Assembly (NCBI RefSeq): GCF_019175385.1
Contig: NC_083339.1
Coordinates: 48,408,074-48,472,073, forward strand
DNA length: 64,000 bases
Direction of reading: 5' to 3'
From: Lycium barbarum
Taxonomy: Eukaryota > Streptophyta > Magnoliopsida > Solanales > Solanaceae
The notes beneath the pieces are model-generated. The model was not told the DNA's origin. It worked only from the letters and a program-made list of their open reading frames with translations, and ran no database searches. A program made the position numbers and the translations under genes. Of this stretch, positions 37,301-48,199 are shown one piece after another (position 1 is the first letter of the stretch; each line of letters starts with the position of its first letter).

Positions 37301-38462
37301 CACAGCCGAATAACAAAGTTTTCCACTACAGAGAAATAGAGGGCTACGAAATAGGAGGGACTAAGTCAACAGAAGGTGAAGTTATGGAAGTAGAGGAAGA
37401 TAAGATTGCAAGAAAAGGATTCAAGGATATAAATAAAGGAGATGGACATTTAAGGAATTAAGAGATCCGTTTGATTGATAAACTGAAATGACAGATAAGT
37501 GCGACTGACTGTGGGAAAGACTTATTGAGTGAGAGTCGGGCAAAGGTTAAAAGTAGGAGGAGAACCCCAAAGGAAATGATCAAAGGATATTGCTTTTGAT
37601 TGGAACAAGCGGGTGACAATGAAACCTCGTGGAACAAGCAACATGATAGCTCTCATTGGAAAAGGGATGAATGAAGGTTACAGACAGAGGAAAGAATGAA
37701 AAGACTCAAATTTACTGCATGACTAGGAATCTTGGTTATTCTTCGAAAAACTTCTGAATTCACCCCTAATTTATTAGCCGAACTAAGGATCAGAAGCTTT
37801 AAGAGTAAATTGGAGGAAGGGAATTATCAAAGAAGAGATTTGAGATGTTTTGATATAAGTACAAGAATTACCGTTAGTTATCCAAGTGCCAGAAGTCCAA
37901 TTGAAGAAAAGAGAAATTAAGCGAGACATTTTGGTGTTAAACTAGTTAAAAGATAAAGTACCGCAAAGATTAATTCGACTGCTATAGAAAGCAAACTATA
38001 ATGTGACCAGTCTTGAGGTTATCTTTAAGGGAGGAAGAATAAGAATAAGTAAACTCCAAGAAGACAAAGGCCTAGGATATTTGTAAAACGTAAGGAAGAT
38101 ACATAGAGATTGAAGAGAACAAGAATTTCTTAATAAAAAGAAGACGAGGTCAAAATTGGATAAAAGTATGTGGTAAGTACTGAATAAAAGAACATATAAG
38201 AATGTAAACGATGGAGGTTGAAGAGACAATGAGAACGATAAAACATAAAGAGTTAGTAGATAGACAGATAATAAGAAAAGGGACGACCTTGAGTACAAGC
38301 ATAAATTTTGTCCACAAAAGAAGAAGGATAAACTGCATAATTCGAATAAGTTCAGTTTTAAATGGGCAAGTAAGTAAAGTAAATACCGACAAATACAGGT
38401 AAGAATATTGACATCCACCTCAGAGCAAACTGTACTTCAACATTCGAGGACGAATGTTTTTG
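34302..38462 (+). mobile_element. Non-coding purine-rich internal domain of element C (LARD-like)
   Basis: About 4.2 kb lies between a good PBS and a good PPT. The plus strand is strikingly A+G rich, with 'agaggaag', 'aaggaa' and 'gaaag' throughout. Frames are short (the longest in sense are 67-70 codons, at 35126-35329 and 36368-36580) and I see no gag, protease, RT or integrase motif. The antisense frames at 37996-38418, rich in L, F and S, reflect the purine bias. This fits a large retrotransposon derivative that relies on proteins of a chromovirus; an extremely decayed pol is the alternative. Confidence 0.7.
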
Positions 38463-38486
38463 AAGGGGGGGGGGGGGGGGGGAGAA
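38463..38486 (+). other. Polypurine tract of element C with G18 run
   Basis: AA, then eighteen G, then AGAA, directly before the LTR at 38487 and after the conserved 'cattcgaggacgaatgtt'. Other elements have six or seven G here, so the run has lengthened or is a sequencing artefact. Confidence 0.88.
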
Positions 38487-39712
38487 TGTTAGGCCCCGTA
38501 GTTTTGTACGTTGAGATTTATAAGTGTTGATTGTTTTAAGTATAGATGCTGGAGTTACCTTCAAGAATATATGAGATTATATTTGCCAATCTTATGATTA
38601 TGAGAGTTTAAGTTCATATAATAAGCTATGGGAGGATTGGAGAAAAGTGAATTAAGAGAATTAAGTTTGTTGGAATTTTGGAAGATAAGATGGGGGACAA
38701 TTTTGGTCCAAATTGGAGGAAGAATATCTTTTAGTATATGAGGAGTTTTGAAGCAAAGCAAAAGCCTAAATTGAATTTCAGGAAGTCTAGTTTCTAATGC
38801 AACAAACCGCTTGTAGATACGACATCAGAGTAGAAAATTATGGACGTTACAAGTTAGGCTGACATAGCAAAAACGCGTGCTACAATAACCGAGCTGCTAT
38901 AGTAACCGAGTTGCTACAGTACTGGCTTTAGAACTCTAGAAAAAGGGTTTACCCTTATTTTTCATCCAACATCTCTAAAATATTCCCCAACCCTCTAGAA
39001 TATTTTCCCAACTTCCACCCACTAAATTTTAACCCAAATCAAGTGGAAACAACCAAACTTTCTATCAAAAAAGTTAGAAACTACGAGAGTAGAAGACCTA
39101 CGGTGTTTTTCTGGTGATTGAGGGTGAAGTTGAACTGATCCAGCCATGATTTTTGGGTTTTATGCACTGCTTAAGGTATGTATAACACTCCTTTGGTCGT
39201 ATGTTAGCTTAAATTGATGTTGATAAAGGTGTTTGAGGTTAAACACCGCAAGACTACATCGAAATAAGTTAAGTTAAGCCACTGTTTGGTAGAGGCTATT
39301 TTGAATGTTTAAATATGACTTCTAATGGTTGTAAATTGTGGATTATAACCTTAATATATTATCACTACAATTATTGGGATTATTCACGTGTTAGTTGGAA
39401 AAATGGAGAAGAAAATATATGAAATCTACGAATAGAAAGTAAAGGATGAGGCGTAAGAGTATGGATTGTTTTGGAATACATTTAAGGATATTTTGAGCTA
39501 AATATGATATGGTAAATATATGCGTATTTTTATGAAGGGTTCGGATGAAATTTTGAAAGGATAGTTAGGGTTGAATGACATTTGTTATTTATTAAACGAG
39601 CTTGCCGCTCGATATAATTCTTAAAGTAATCGAAGAGGGTTATATTGGATTATATTGTAGTTGTTGTCATTGTTGGTTGTTGTTGTTGTTGGGATGTTTG
39701 ATAACCCTTAGT
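38487..39712 (+). mobile_element. 3' LTR of element C, first part
   Basis: It starts TGTTAGGCCCCGTAG and parallels 31667-32870. It has three 'gctaca.taaccgag'-like repeats (38876-38925) against two in the 5' LTR. It is interrupted after '...aacccttagt' by LTR D. Confidence 0.9.
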
Positions 39713-39895
39713 TGTTACACCTCGAAAAATTTCCCGTTGATACGCAAGTGAACGAACTAGTGATGTGTGCGAGGAGTGCGAGTGTATAATGTTTCATGAG
39801 CAATGTGAGTAAATGGACGAGAATGATTAGAATGAAAAGTCGAGAAATTTGAAAAGTTGAAAGTTGGCAAAACTGCCCAGTGGTTGTAAAGTGCA

Positions 39896-40145
39896 AAATA
39901 CGGACCGTAAACTGGTATACGGTCCGTAAACTGGAAGGTCGTAAACTGCCATGCAAGGCTTCGACTTTCTGCCCAGTGGAGAAATGGTAAAATACGACCA
40001 GGAGGACGAACCGTAAAGTGATTTACGGCCCGTAAACCATGGTCGTAAATCACCATGCGTGCAGCCTATAGTTTCTGGCGCTGCTTAAGGTTAAAGACGA
40101 CCACGAGGGACGGTCCGTAAACTAAAATACGGACCGTAAACCTCC
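39896..40145 (+). promoter_or_regulatory. Near-palindrome cluster upstream of TATA in LTR D
   Basis: Copies of TTTACGGNCCGTAAA and TATACGGTCCGTAAA type occur at about 39898, 39915, 40021, 40110 and 40128. They end about 43 bp before the TATA-like box. The arm sequence differs from LTRs B, H and I (TTTACGG against TATACGG) but the symmetry is kept. Confidence 0.68.
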
Positions 40146-40187
40146 ATGGACGATCACTGTTCACCCCAGCACAGATTTTCAGTTCAT

Positions 40188-40196
40188 TAAATATAA
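40188..40196 (+). promoter_or_regulatory. TATA-like box in LTR D
   Basis: 'ttaaatataa' followed by 'cgacc', at the same relative place as in LTRs B, H and I. Confidence 0.45.
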
Positions 40197-41980
40197 CGAC
40201 CAAGACTTGTTTTATTTCATTTCTACACTACACCACTTCTCTCTAGAATCATCTCTCTACATTTATTTCATAAGTTTTCAAGGACTATAAGCCACCAACA
40301 ACATAAACAAGTGAATCAAGTGTAAGCAAGCCATTAAATACCATTCAAGTCAAGAAATGCAAATGGAGAAAAACTAGGGTTTTGCTCAAAGTGGAGTATT
40401 ATTAACCAAAGCTTGTTCCTACAACTTCTAAGGTAAGATTCATCATTTTTACATGATGTTTAATGTATTGAAGAGTTGAAATACATGGATTGTAGAAAAT
40501 ATTGTCAAGTAGGTCATGAATGATGAATAGTGGCATTTTGAGGAATAGTTTGAATTGAATCATGAATGTTGTTGTGTTGTGATATGAATGCATTATAAAT
40601 GTTACTAAGATCATGAACTAGACACTTTAGACGAATGGAAGAAGTTGGATGTTATGACCATGAATATGGGTGAATTAGAGGAAAATTAAGGAGTCTAAAT
40701 AATGTGGATAACGTGAATGACTAATGGCCATTGTTATGATACTAATGAAGGTATAGACGCTAGCATTGGAAGGAAGCGTGCAAGTGTAGAATAGTCCGAC
40801 GAAAAGGTATGTAAGGCTAACCCTTCTTTCATAAGGCATGGTTCCTTGGTCAAACTCTTAAATCCTCTATATGAGTATGTTGTATTCAAGTGACTGACAC
40901 TCCGAGCTCATAAGCTCACGACCCTCGATACGTGCTACGAATGTACTACGCACCCTATTGACGAGTAAGCATAAGATAGAGATGTAGCGAAAATGATGAT
41001 GATAGTGATGACGATGATAATAATAATGATACTAAAGGTGCCTACGGGCTATTGTATTCACATGTGCCTATGAAGGGCTATAATGACACCCCGAGCTTAT
41101 GATGCCGGGTAGAATATATGTATATGGATGAATATATATGTGTATGTATATGGTTACGTAACGCGCGCACACATCTGCAGATGGTACGGATAACCCTGAA
41201 GCCTTGGTAGGGCCAGGTAGAAACAACATTGAGCCTTGGTTGGCCAAGTATGTATGAAACACCGAACCTTATGTTCGGGTACGCTATGTATGTATATAAG
41301 TGTATGGCTATGTATATAATATGAATATGAATGTAAAAAGACTATGTATACGCATACGAGCCCTATTATGAAATACGCATGAGAAATTGAAAGTTCCTAT
41401 GAAAGGCAAGTAAGTGCCATGATGATGATATTATTGTCTTCCCTCCTATGTCACTTCATATATTGTCTATGATGCTTCTACATTGATTTTGATCATGTTT
41501 TACATACTCAGTACATTCTTCGTACTGACGTCCTTTTGTTTGTGGACGCTGCGTCATGCCCGCAGGTGCACAGGGAGACAGACTTGATCCATAGCTGCTT
41601 ATTCAGAGATTACATAGCGGAGCTCCATTTCCTTCGGAGCCATAGCTTTTGGGTACTTATTCTTTTGTGTATATAATTATGGGCATAGCGGGGTCCTGTC
41701 TCGCTCATGTGATGTGTTATACTCTTCTTAGAGGCTCGTAGTCATGTGTATATGGTTAGACATGTCCGGCCTTGTCGGCCTATGTTTTGTATATCATTTT
41801 GTCGGCCACGTTGGCCCACGTACATTGATGTGGCATAGATGCCTATGGTGATATAGATGTACCGTCGTCCAATTGGGACTAGTTGACGAATGAATGGAAA
41901 TGTATGTATAATTATGTGGCTCACCTAGATGTAAGTATAAGAGTAAGCTAAGAGGGTGCTCGGGTGGGTTAGCACCGGGT

Positions 41981-43398
41981 GGTCTTTGGGATGTAGTTAA
42001 ACAGGGGAGATGCTGCCCTAATTTCGGCAGAGTCTCAACAGAATTAAATTGAAGGCTTAAGATGAGCGTATGACATTGGGCCTAACCATAGTATGAATGG
42101 TTTATATGTAGATTTATGAGCTTGGAACGATAAACGCTGAGTGGCTACGGAGACCGAAAGGTATATTAAGGCTAGTCCCTTTCATTCCAAAGGCATGATT
42201 CTTTTCTTATGAACCCATACACATTTTCCATAATATCCTTATTTCTAAAAGTTAGAAGTTCATGATTCTTAAAAGCTTCTTATGATACTAAATATGAGGT
42301 GTTTTCTATGATGAACATGATGATGATGATGATGATTCTAATTCTAGAAATTCCAAAGCATATGATTTTAATGCTATTATGAGATTATTGAGCTTATTTC
42401 ATGATTTTCTCGATTTTATTCATTGTTGTTGATATCACCTTATAATAATTGTTCCTTCAAGGTGAGATATAGCGATGATGATTGTTCTATAATATAAATC
42501 GGAGAGATTGTTCCATAATATAAATCGGAGAGATTGTTCCATAATATAAATCGGAGGTTACCGACCTTACGTCACTCCGATGTATTTATAGCTTTTATTT
42601 GGCTCTTATGCATACTTTATATATATATATTTTCTCACACCGAGCCGCGCTATAGGTGGCTAGGTACGACACCTATTGTGCAACCATTGATCAGTTGGTA
42701 TTACACACCGAGTCCCGAAAGGCTGGGTACGTTACACACCGAGTCCCGAAAGCCCGGTACGTTACACACCAAGTCCTGAAAAGGCCCGGTAAGTTATGAT
42801 ATATATATATGAAAAAGTTTTTTTTAAAGGCTGAACATGCATGACATCCGTCTTATGAGGCATCCAGATGTACAAGTTATCTCTTTTATTCCATGTTACC
42901 TTTCATATCTATATTATGTTGTTATTCATGCCTTACATACTCAGTACATTATTCGTACTGACGTCCCTTCTTGTGGACGCTGCGCTCATGCCCGCAGTAG
43001 GCAGGGAGACGGATCAGACCCGTAGGTGTCCTATCAGCGGATTCTCAAGAGCACTCCACTTACTTCAGAGCTACAGTCTATTTTGTATTGGTCCTTATGA
43101 TCATTTGTATTCTATGTAGAGGCTCGTAGATGTGTGTGTACAGTTAGATGTTTTATAACCCCACCAGTTCATATTATTGTATAATATATGAGTAGCGTTT
43201 TCGGCTGGTGATGATGGGCATAATTGTTGATGATTATATAGAGATGCATCGTTATTTTGTGTTATATGTCCTTACAGGTCATGACAACCATGAGCTACCT
43301 TTGGGGTCCACCCAGAAATGATTATGAGACGTATGCTTAGAGGTATTCGGTAGGTTAGCTCCGAGTGCCCGTCATTTCCCTCTGGTTGGGTCGTGAAA
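41981..43398 (+). mobile_element. 3' LTR of element C, second part
   Basis: It parallels 32870-34286. It differs by a 27-bp tandem triplication ('gattgttccataatataaat...', 42478-42555) that is single in the 5' LTR, by three instead of two 'cgagtcccgaaag' minisatellite copies (42704-42797), and by a short TA run. It contains the stem-loop at 42942-42960. The end reads GGGTCGTGAAA at 43398. Confidence 0.9.
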
Positions 43399-43403
43399 GT
43401 ATA
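43399..43403. repeat. Right target-site duplication of element C (GTATA)
   Basis: Matches 31662-31666; beyond it LTR A resumes. Confidence 0.85.
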
Positions 43404-43702
43404 TGTATTTTTGTGTGTTACGGGTATGTCGGGGGCCCTGTCCCGACTTGTATACTTAAGTCATGTTCATAGAGGCTTCGAAGACAGTTGCTTGTATACA
43501 TCTTAGTTATGTCTTGTCAATGGTTATGTCAGCATCATGGGCCCATTATACATATACATATGCATGATATTATATTCATAGTTAGCCTCCTTGGCCTTAT
43601 TTTTCCATTTGAGACATAGAAAATGCAAGTTACATCTTGGTTTGCTCGACCATAATAAGGTGTTGTGTGCCAATCATGCATTTCCAAGGTTGGGGCGTGA
43701 CA
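43404..43702 (+). mobile_element. LTR A, right part
   Basis: It continues LTR A after element C ('tgtcgggggccctgtcccga', the module seen at 30113 in B) and ends GGGGCGTGACA at 43702. No PBS follows, so A is a solo LTR or a 3' LTR. Confidence 0.72.
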
Positions 43703-45339
43703 GTTATCTAATGCATGAATTAAAAGACAAATTAAGTATGCTAACACTTTGTCATAAACTTTTGTTTAAAGCTTGAATTTAACACAAAGAGAAGAGTATT
43801 CCAAAGTTACAACACATTTTCTAATCAAGTTGCGCATTCACTTTCATTGACTTTTGTTCTTTATCGAGTCACTGATTGCCGAATTTTATATTACAACTAC
43901 GAATCTTTCTAGTCCTCTATCATCTTGTTCGTGTTACTTTCACGCTTATATCTATATGGTCATGAAACTTAACACAAATGCATTTATATTTTCTATATTT
44001 CTACTAAGTAAGGCAAACTAGGTATATCGCTATCATAGATGCAAATCCACTCCCCGATGCCCACGGTTAAGATCCTACTCTACTTAACTTGCATTCTATC
44101 TTAGTTTTCCTCTCTCGTGTTCAATCTAAGAATCAAATTTGTATCCTAATGGCCGCGAAGCAGTAATATAGTCGAGCACAAGATTAAGTAAATAACTCAT
44201 ATGATAAATATAAAAAACGTCAACTCAAGTTTATATGAAAACAATAATACTATGGCCATAACCCCAAAATAAGGGAGATTAGTCGCTCATAATTGGATTA
44301 CAACCAATGGATTTCATGTTTGATCTAAGAAAAGATGGAATAATGAAGGTAAAAGAGATAACCCAATGATGAATAGCGTTACTCCTATCTCTCTGCGTAA
44401 TAACACGTCCAAACTCCTTACCAAACGACCTAGGGGTCTATTTATGGTGTCGAGAAATAATACTCCAAGGCCCATTCAAAACGGGTCAAGACTTAAATAT
44501 TCAAGTCACCTCCGCATGGCTCACTGAGCAAGCTTGAGGGCGAGGCTGGGCCTCGCTTTGGCCCTCGTTGAGCAAGGCGTTGTTCTTTCCTGGACTTGGT
44601 GAAATGTCCCAACTTTGCATCTTTTTCCTCTTTATCTCGCTGAGCGAGCCTTATAGTGAAGGCCTTCTTTCACCTTGGGCCCCGCTCAGCAAGGTCGCTT
44701 TTGCTTCTAGTACTTAGCCACATTTCCTTGCTGTTTTCCAGCTTCTTCCTTGTTTTTGCTGAGCGAGCCTTACGGTGAGCGAGGCCCCTGTTGCTTCTAG
44801 TACTTAGCCACATTTCCCTTCCGTTTTCCAGTTTCTTCCTTGTCTTTGCGGAGCGAGCCTTACGGTGTGAATAGAGCCTGTTTTGGGCTTCACCTAGTGA
44901 GGGCCTTGCGGGTTCTACACTTAGCAAATTCTTGGTCGTTGCTCTCCATAAAGTACCTACATTCAACACTAACACACACACTAGTTCGAATTCAATGTTA
45001 GTTAGGTATATTTAGTCCTCCGAACAAAATAGAAACATGGGTAAAATACGGCGGTTAGACGTATACATACACCTAACATCATATGCACTCACACTTAGAG
45101 TCGAATTCAAAATTTATATAGTCGACTTTTAAGATTTTTAGCATTTATTAACTTATCGCACTTTTAAATAAATGGGTTCAAATATAATGAGTATTGAAAT
45201 TTTAGTGAGTTTTCACATGTATATCGATCTCTATTGTGTTCGAGTGAACTCGCAGGCCGCAACTTAAGAGCTACGACCGCCTACCCGGAGTATCGTGTAT
45301 TTGTTCTAAACATTACTTACCATTTGGCTGCTAGTTATA
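43703..45339. other. Unassigned sequence, no gene recognised
   Basis: AT-rich sequence without a credible gene. From about 44500 to 44950 it is GC-richer, with recurring 'gctgagcgagcctta' phrases and a direct duplication of about 91 bp. This may be an LTR remnant of a family I cannot name. The minus-strand frame 44670-44981 is a product of the duplication. Confidence 0.4.
44699..44880. repeat. About 91-bp tandem duplication
   Basis: Two units, about 44699-44789 and 44790-44880, both containing 'ttgcttctagtacttagcc' and 'gagcgagccttacggtg', with roughly 10% differences. Confidence 0.85.
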
Positions 45340-45399
45340 ATTATGCAGGAACTAGTTATGCATATTCGTATAAATGAAGAGATTATTTGTTGGTCGAAT

Positions 45400-45905
45400 G
45401 AACAAATTTTATTAGCGAAAACCCATCACAAATTACATCAGTCTTATCTCATAATAAGTAAAACGGCCGCACCTACTGCTATGCTCTTTTCTATTTACAG
45501 TCTTCTAATTGTATAAAGCTCCTATCCATGCCCTGTCTTTACAATTCCTCTTCCTATTCAGTATATCAAACATTCTAACTTTGCATTCCATTTTAGCCTG
45601 CTTTGCAACATTCTTGAGGCATTGGCACTCGCTGGTTCCACAATGACTCATTTCTAGCATCCCAGATATGGTATATTACTGCTGCAAGTATTGCCCATAT
45701 GAGTCCTCTACTGAGTTTTCTAGTTGCTTTCCTCGCTGCTCTACTCCATACTCCTCTGAGGTCTATATTATGTACTCTGCAGTTCATCCATTGCATCAAT
45801 TCCTCCAAGCATTTCCCAGCAAACACACTCAAAAAATATGTGCTCTATAGTCTCAAGATAGCTATCACATAGGAGGCGGTTAGTTTCTTGAGTCACTCCC
45901 ATCTT
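45400..45905 (-). pseudogene. LINE fragment: C-terminal zinc-binding region of a non-LTR reverse transcriptase
   Basis: The minus strand shows 'LCDSYLETIEHIFFEC' (the C...H...C pattern of the plant LINE zf-RVT region). After a frameshift comes 45593-45832, with 'GKCLEELMQWMNCR' and 'AAVIYHIWDARNESLWNQR'. This order is typical of the end of plant LINE ORF2. RT and endonuclease are absent, so this is a truncated copy. On both sides lie similar 'gttatgcaggaactagtta' phrases (45350 and 45915), suggesting that it landed in an existing repeat. Confidence 0.8.
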
Positions 45906-45919
45906 GATAAATGCAGAGA

Positions 45920-46812
45920 TTAGTTATGCAAGGATTAGTTATTTGGATCCGGCTCCTCTCTATTTCTCTTTTCTCCGTTTTCTCCAAGTTCTAGCTTGGA
46001 TGGAGACACAGGACATAGGTTAAAATTAATGGCTAAAATTTAATTGACTAAATCAAGGACCTCACCATGATTTAGATAATTAATATTCCATATATTTTCT
46101 TCCGTAATGGCTATGTTGATATTTGTTTGAGAGCTCTAAGAACTGAAAGTATCCTGCAAACCTTGAATTAAGCCATACAAACACTTTGTGTTCTGAACTT
46201 CTCTTTAAGTACTTTCATGCTCTGTAAATGCAATTTGGCCTTTCATTGTTATAAACTATTAACAATCTTTTTTCTCCTGCAAACTCGTTAGGTTCTAAGG
46301 TTGAGTGACCTTAGATTTTTGTATGAGGTTGTTTTCAAGATATTGCTTTTAAAGGAAACAGAATCATTCCTATGCTTTTCTGGTTAGAAATAGTCATTGA
46401 AATTGAGTCCTACCATATCTAAATTTAAAGAGAGTTCCAAATAAAAAATGCAATCAAAGATTAACTCAAAAAGAAATTGGAAGAAGTAGATTGTAAGTTA
46501 TCAATACTAACAAAATTGGAAGATAGATACAGCTCTGAAAAAAAAGAAAAAGAAAAGTTTTTAATATATATATATATATATGGACAAGATAATATGTTGC
46601 TATGATTGTGGGATAACTAAAATTTCTAGAAGCAAATATACTGAATATTAATTATCAAACCATGGTTAGGACATTACTTTAGTCAATTAAATCTTAATCA
46701 TTAGTTTTAACCTATATTATGTGTCTCTAATCTAAGCTAGAACTTGAGGAAAATGGAGTGGAGAAATGAGGAGTTAGATCCTAGTTATTTAGGGTTTAGT
46801 TATGGAGGAGTA
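45920..46812. mobile_element. Long fold-back (MITE-like) repeat
   Basis: The left arm, about 45920-46103, and the right arm, about 46615-46812, are inverted copies with roughly 75-80% identity by eye. Shared phrases are 'ccaagttctagctt', 'taggttaaaa', 'atttaattgactaaa' and 'ataattaatattc'. About 510 bp of AT-rich sequence lies between them with no ORF. The target-site duplication is not resolved. Confidence 0.7.
46564..46581. repeat. Short AT microsatellite
   Basis: Nine TA units inside the fold-back spacer. Confidence 0.9.
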
Positions 46813-46833
46813 AATTGACTCAACTTAATTATA

Positions 46834-47031
46834 CTCTCTATGTTTCAATTTATGTGAACTTATTACTATTTGGGAAGTCTACGAGATGGTACTTTGACCA
46901 CGTTTTTCTTAAATTATTTATAAATTGTTTGAATTATAAATTATCATGACTTATAGTACTTTTTATATAGTTTCTAAATATATAAATTTTATTTTTACAA
47001 ACTTGAAAAATCTAAATTGAAACAGAGGGAG
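46834..47031. mobile_element. Stowaway-like MITE, copy 1
   Basis: Terminal inverted repeats 'ctctctatgtttcaattta' and its complement ('aaattgaaacagagggag') are flanked by TA. The length is about 198 bp and there is no coding capacity. The form matches the abundant CTCCCTCTGTTTCAA-type MITEs of Solanaceae. Confidence 0.82.
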
Positions 47032-47479
47032 TAGTACATATTTTATTTATGTGGGATTGTAAAATAGTAACCAAAGACCGTACTTGGGTGTGATGAATTT
47101 TATTACATAGCAACTAAGAAATTACCAAACATAATTATATTAGCCATGTTGGTTTTAATACATAATTAACTTCGTTTCGAACCAGCTACGAACGACCCCT
47201 GAGATGAGATTAATCCTTTCGCAGGCTTGCATGTGATTTGAGATACTAGTTACTCCTTTCAAAATGAATATGCTGCTGCTTCATCTCTAGCAATAATTGA
47301 GTATGAGGTTAAGAATTTAGTACGAGTAGGCGCTTTCTATTAGTATTAGTTTTAGCAATAACATGGTAGGTGTGTCAATTTAAGCACTCAGTGAGAAGTC
47401 GCTTTCTTCAATTAAATAATTTCAGCAAGTGGTTCGACATTTCTTGTAAAATTCAATCATATCTTGTACTAGGAGTTCT
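47032..47479. other. Unassigned AT-rich sequence
   Basis: No gene recognised. The stretch 47095-47220 ('ttaccaaacataatt', 'aacgacccctgagatga') resembles the margins of hAT-type MITEs, but I cannot define both ends. Confidence 0.3.
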
Positions 47480-47805
47480 TGCTATCCCACAAATATTAAT
47501 GGTATTAGGCAAGGAGGTTCTTTCTCCCCGTACATCTTATCATATGTATGAAAATCTTATCTAGCACATCGTTAATAAGTTAGGCACTGAATGTTTATTG
47601 GTGACCTAATTCTTCTTTCTAAAGCTAATCAGAATAACGGTGACATTATCATTGACACTGTTAATGAACTTAACAAGATCACTATGCAAAATATCAAATT
47701 CAACAAATCAAAAGTTATTTTCTATTGCAATATCAGAGAGGATATTAAGATTAATATTCTTAACCAAATACCAGTTAAGGATTTAAATCTAGGTAAGACT
47801 TAAGT
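47480..47805 (+). pseudogene. LINE reverse transcriptase fragment
   Basis: One frame reads 'INGIRQGGSFSPYI' before a stop. A second (47591-47803) reads 'MFIGDLILLSKAN' and later 'NIKFNKSKVIFY'. These correspond to the GxxQG and F/YADD blocks of a plant LINE RT. The catalytic box is FIGD, so one aspartate is lost. The copy is truncated on both sides and on the opposite strand to the LINE at 45400, so they are separate insertions. Confidence 0.8.
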
Positions 47806-47982
47806 TATGCGGAAATTATCAATCCGAGTATTAGTAGTGCAGGGATTGTAATACAAGAACTGTAATACGTGGATTAGTATTGTAGGAATTTAATGTACAG
47901 ATATTAAGAATTCAAAGATTAATTAATAACGTAAGGATTATATTATATAATGTAGGAATTGTTTCTTGTTGAAAATTTGATA
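47806..47982. repeat. Degenerate 'attagtaatgcagg' repeat stretch
   Basis: Loose tandem phrases ('gtgcagggattgtaatac', 'aactgtaatacgtggatta', 'gtattgtaggaattt') of 15-20 bp. The same style occurs at 45348-45370 and 45910-45955. It is probably the arm of an old MITE. Confidence 0.45.
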
Positions 47983-48199
47983 CTCCTTCCGTTTCAATTT
48001 ATGTGAAGCTATTTCCTTAGTAGTCCATGCCAAAACAATGACCCCTTTATATATTTAGAAACAATTTATCTTTATACAATGATTTATAGCCATATAAAAT
48101 ATATATGACTCATTTAACACTACAAGTTCAAAATTCTTCTCTTCTTTCTTAAATTTCGTGTCCAGTCAAATAGTTTCATATAAATTGAAACAGAGAGAG
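47983..48199. mobile_element. Stowaway-like MITE, copy 2
   Basis: Ends 'ctccttccgtttcaattta' and 'ataaattgaaacagagag' are inverted and flanked by TA (47981-47982 and 48200-48201). The length is about 217 bp. Same family as copy 1. Confidence 0.82.

Larger units (their letters stand above)
39713..41980 (+). mobile_element. LTR D inserted in the 3' LTR of C, right end missing
   Basis: It begins TGTTACACCTCG, like LTRs B, H and I, and carries the near-palindrome cluster (39896-40145), a TATA-like box (40188) and the stem-loop (41509-41527). It stops at 'gttagcaccgggt', about 35 bp short of the usual GGGTCGTGACA end, and C resumes at 41981. No target-site duplication is seen, so the end was lost by deletion. 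It is a solo LTR or the remains of a larger insertion. Confidence 0.8.

Noticed and set aside
37996..38418. Hydrophobic 140-residue minus-strand ORF as a membrane protein
   Set aside because: The leucine, phenylalanine and serine richness is the complement of the purine-rich interior of C; it has no start context or relatives that I can name.
44670..44981. Duplicated 103-residue ORF
   Set aside because: It is produced by the 91-bp tandem duplication; no domain recognised.
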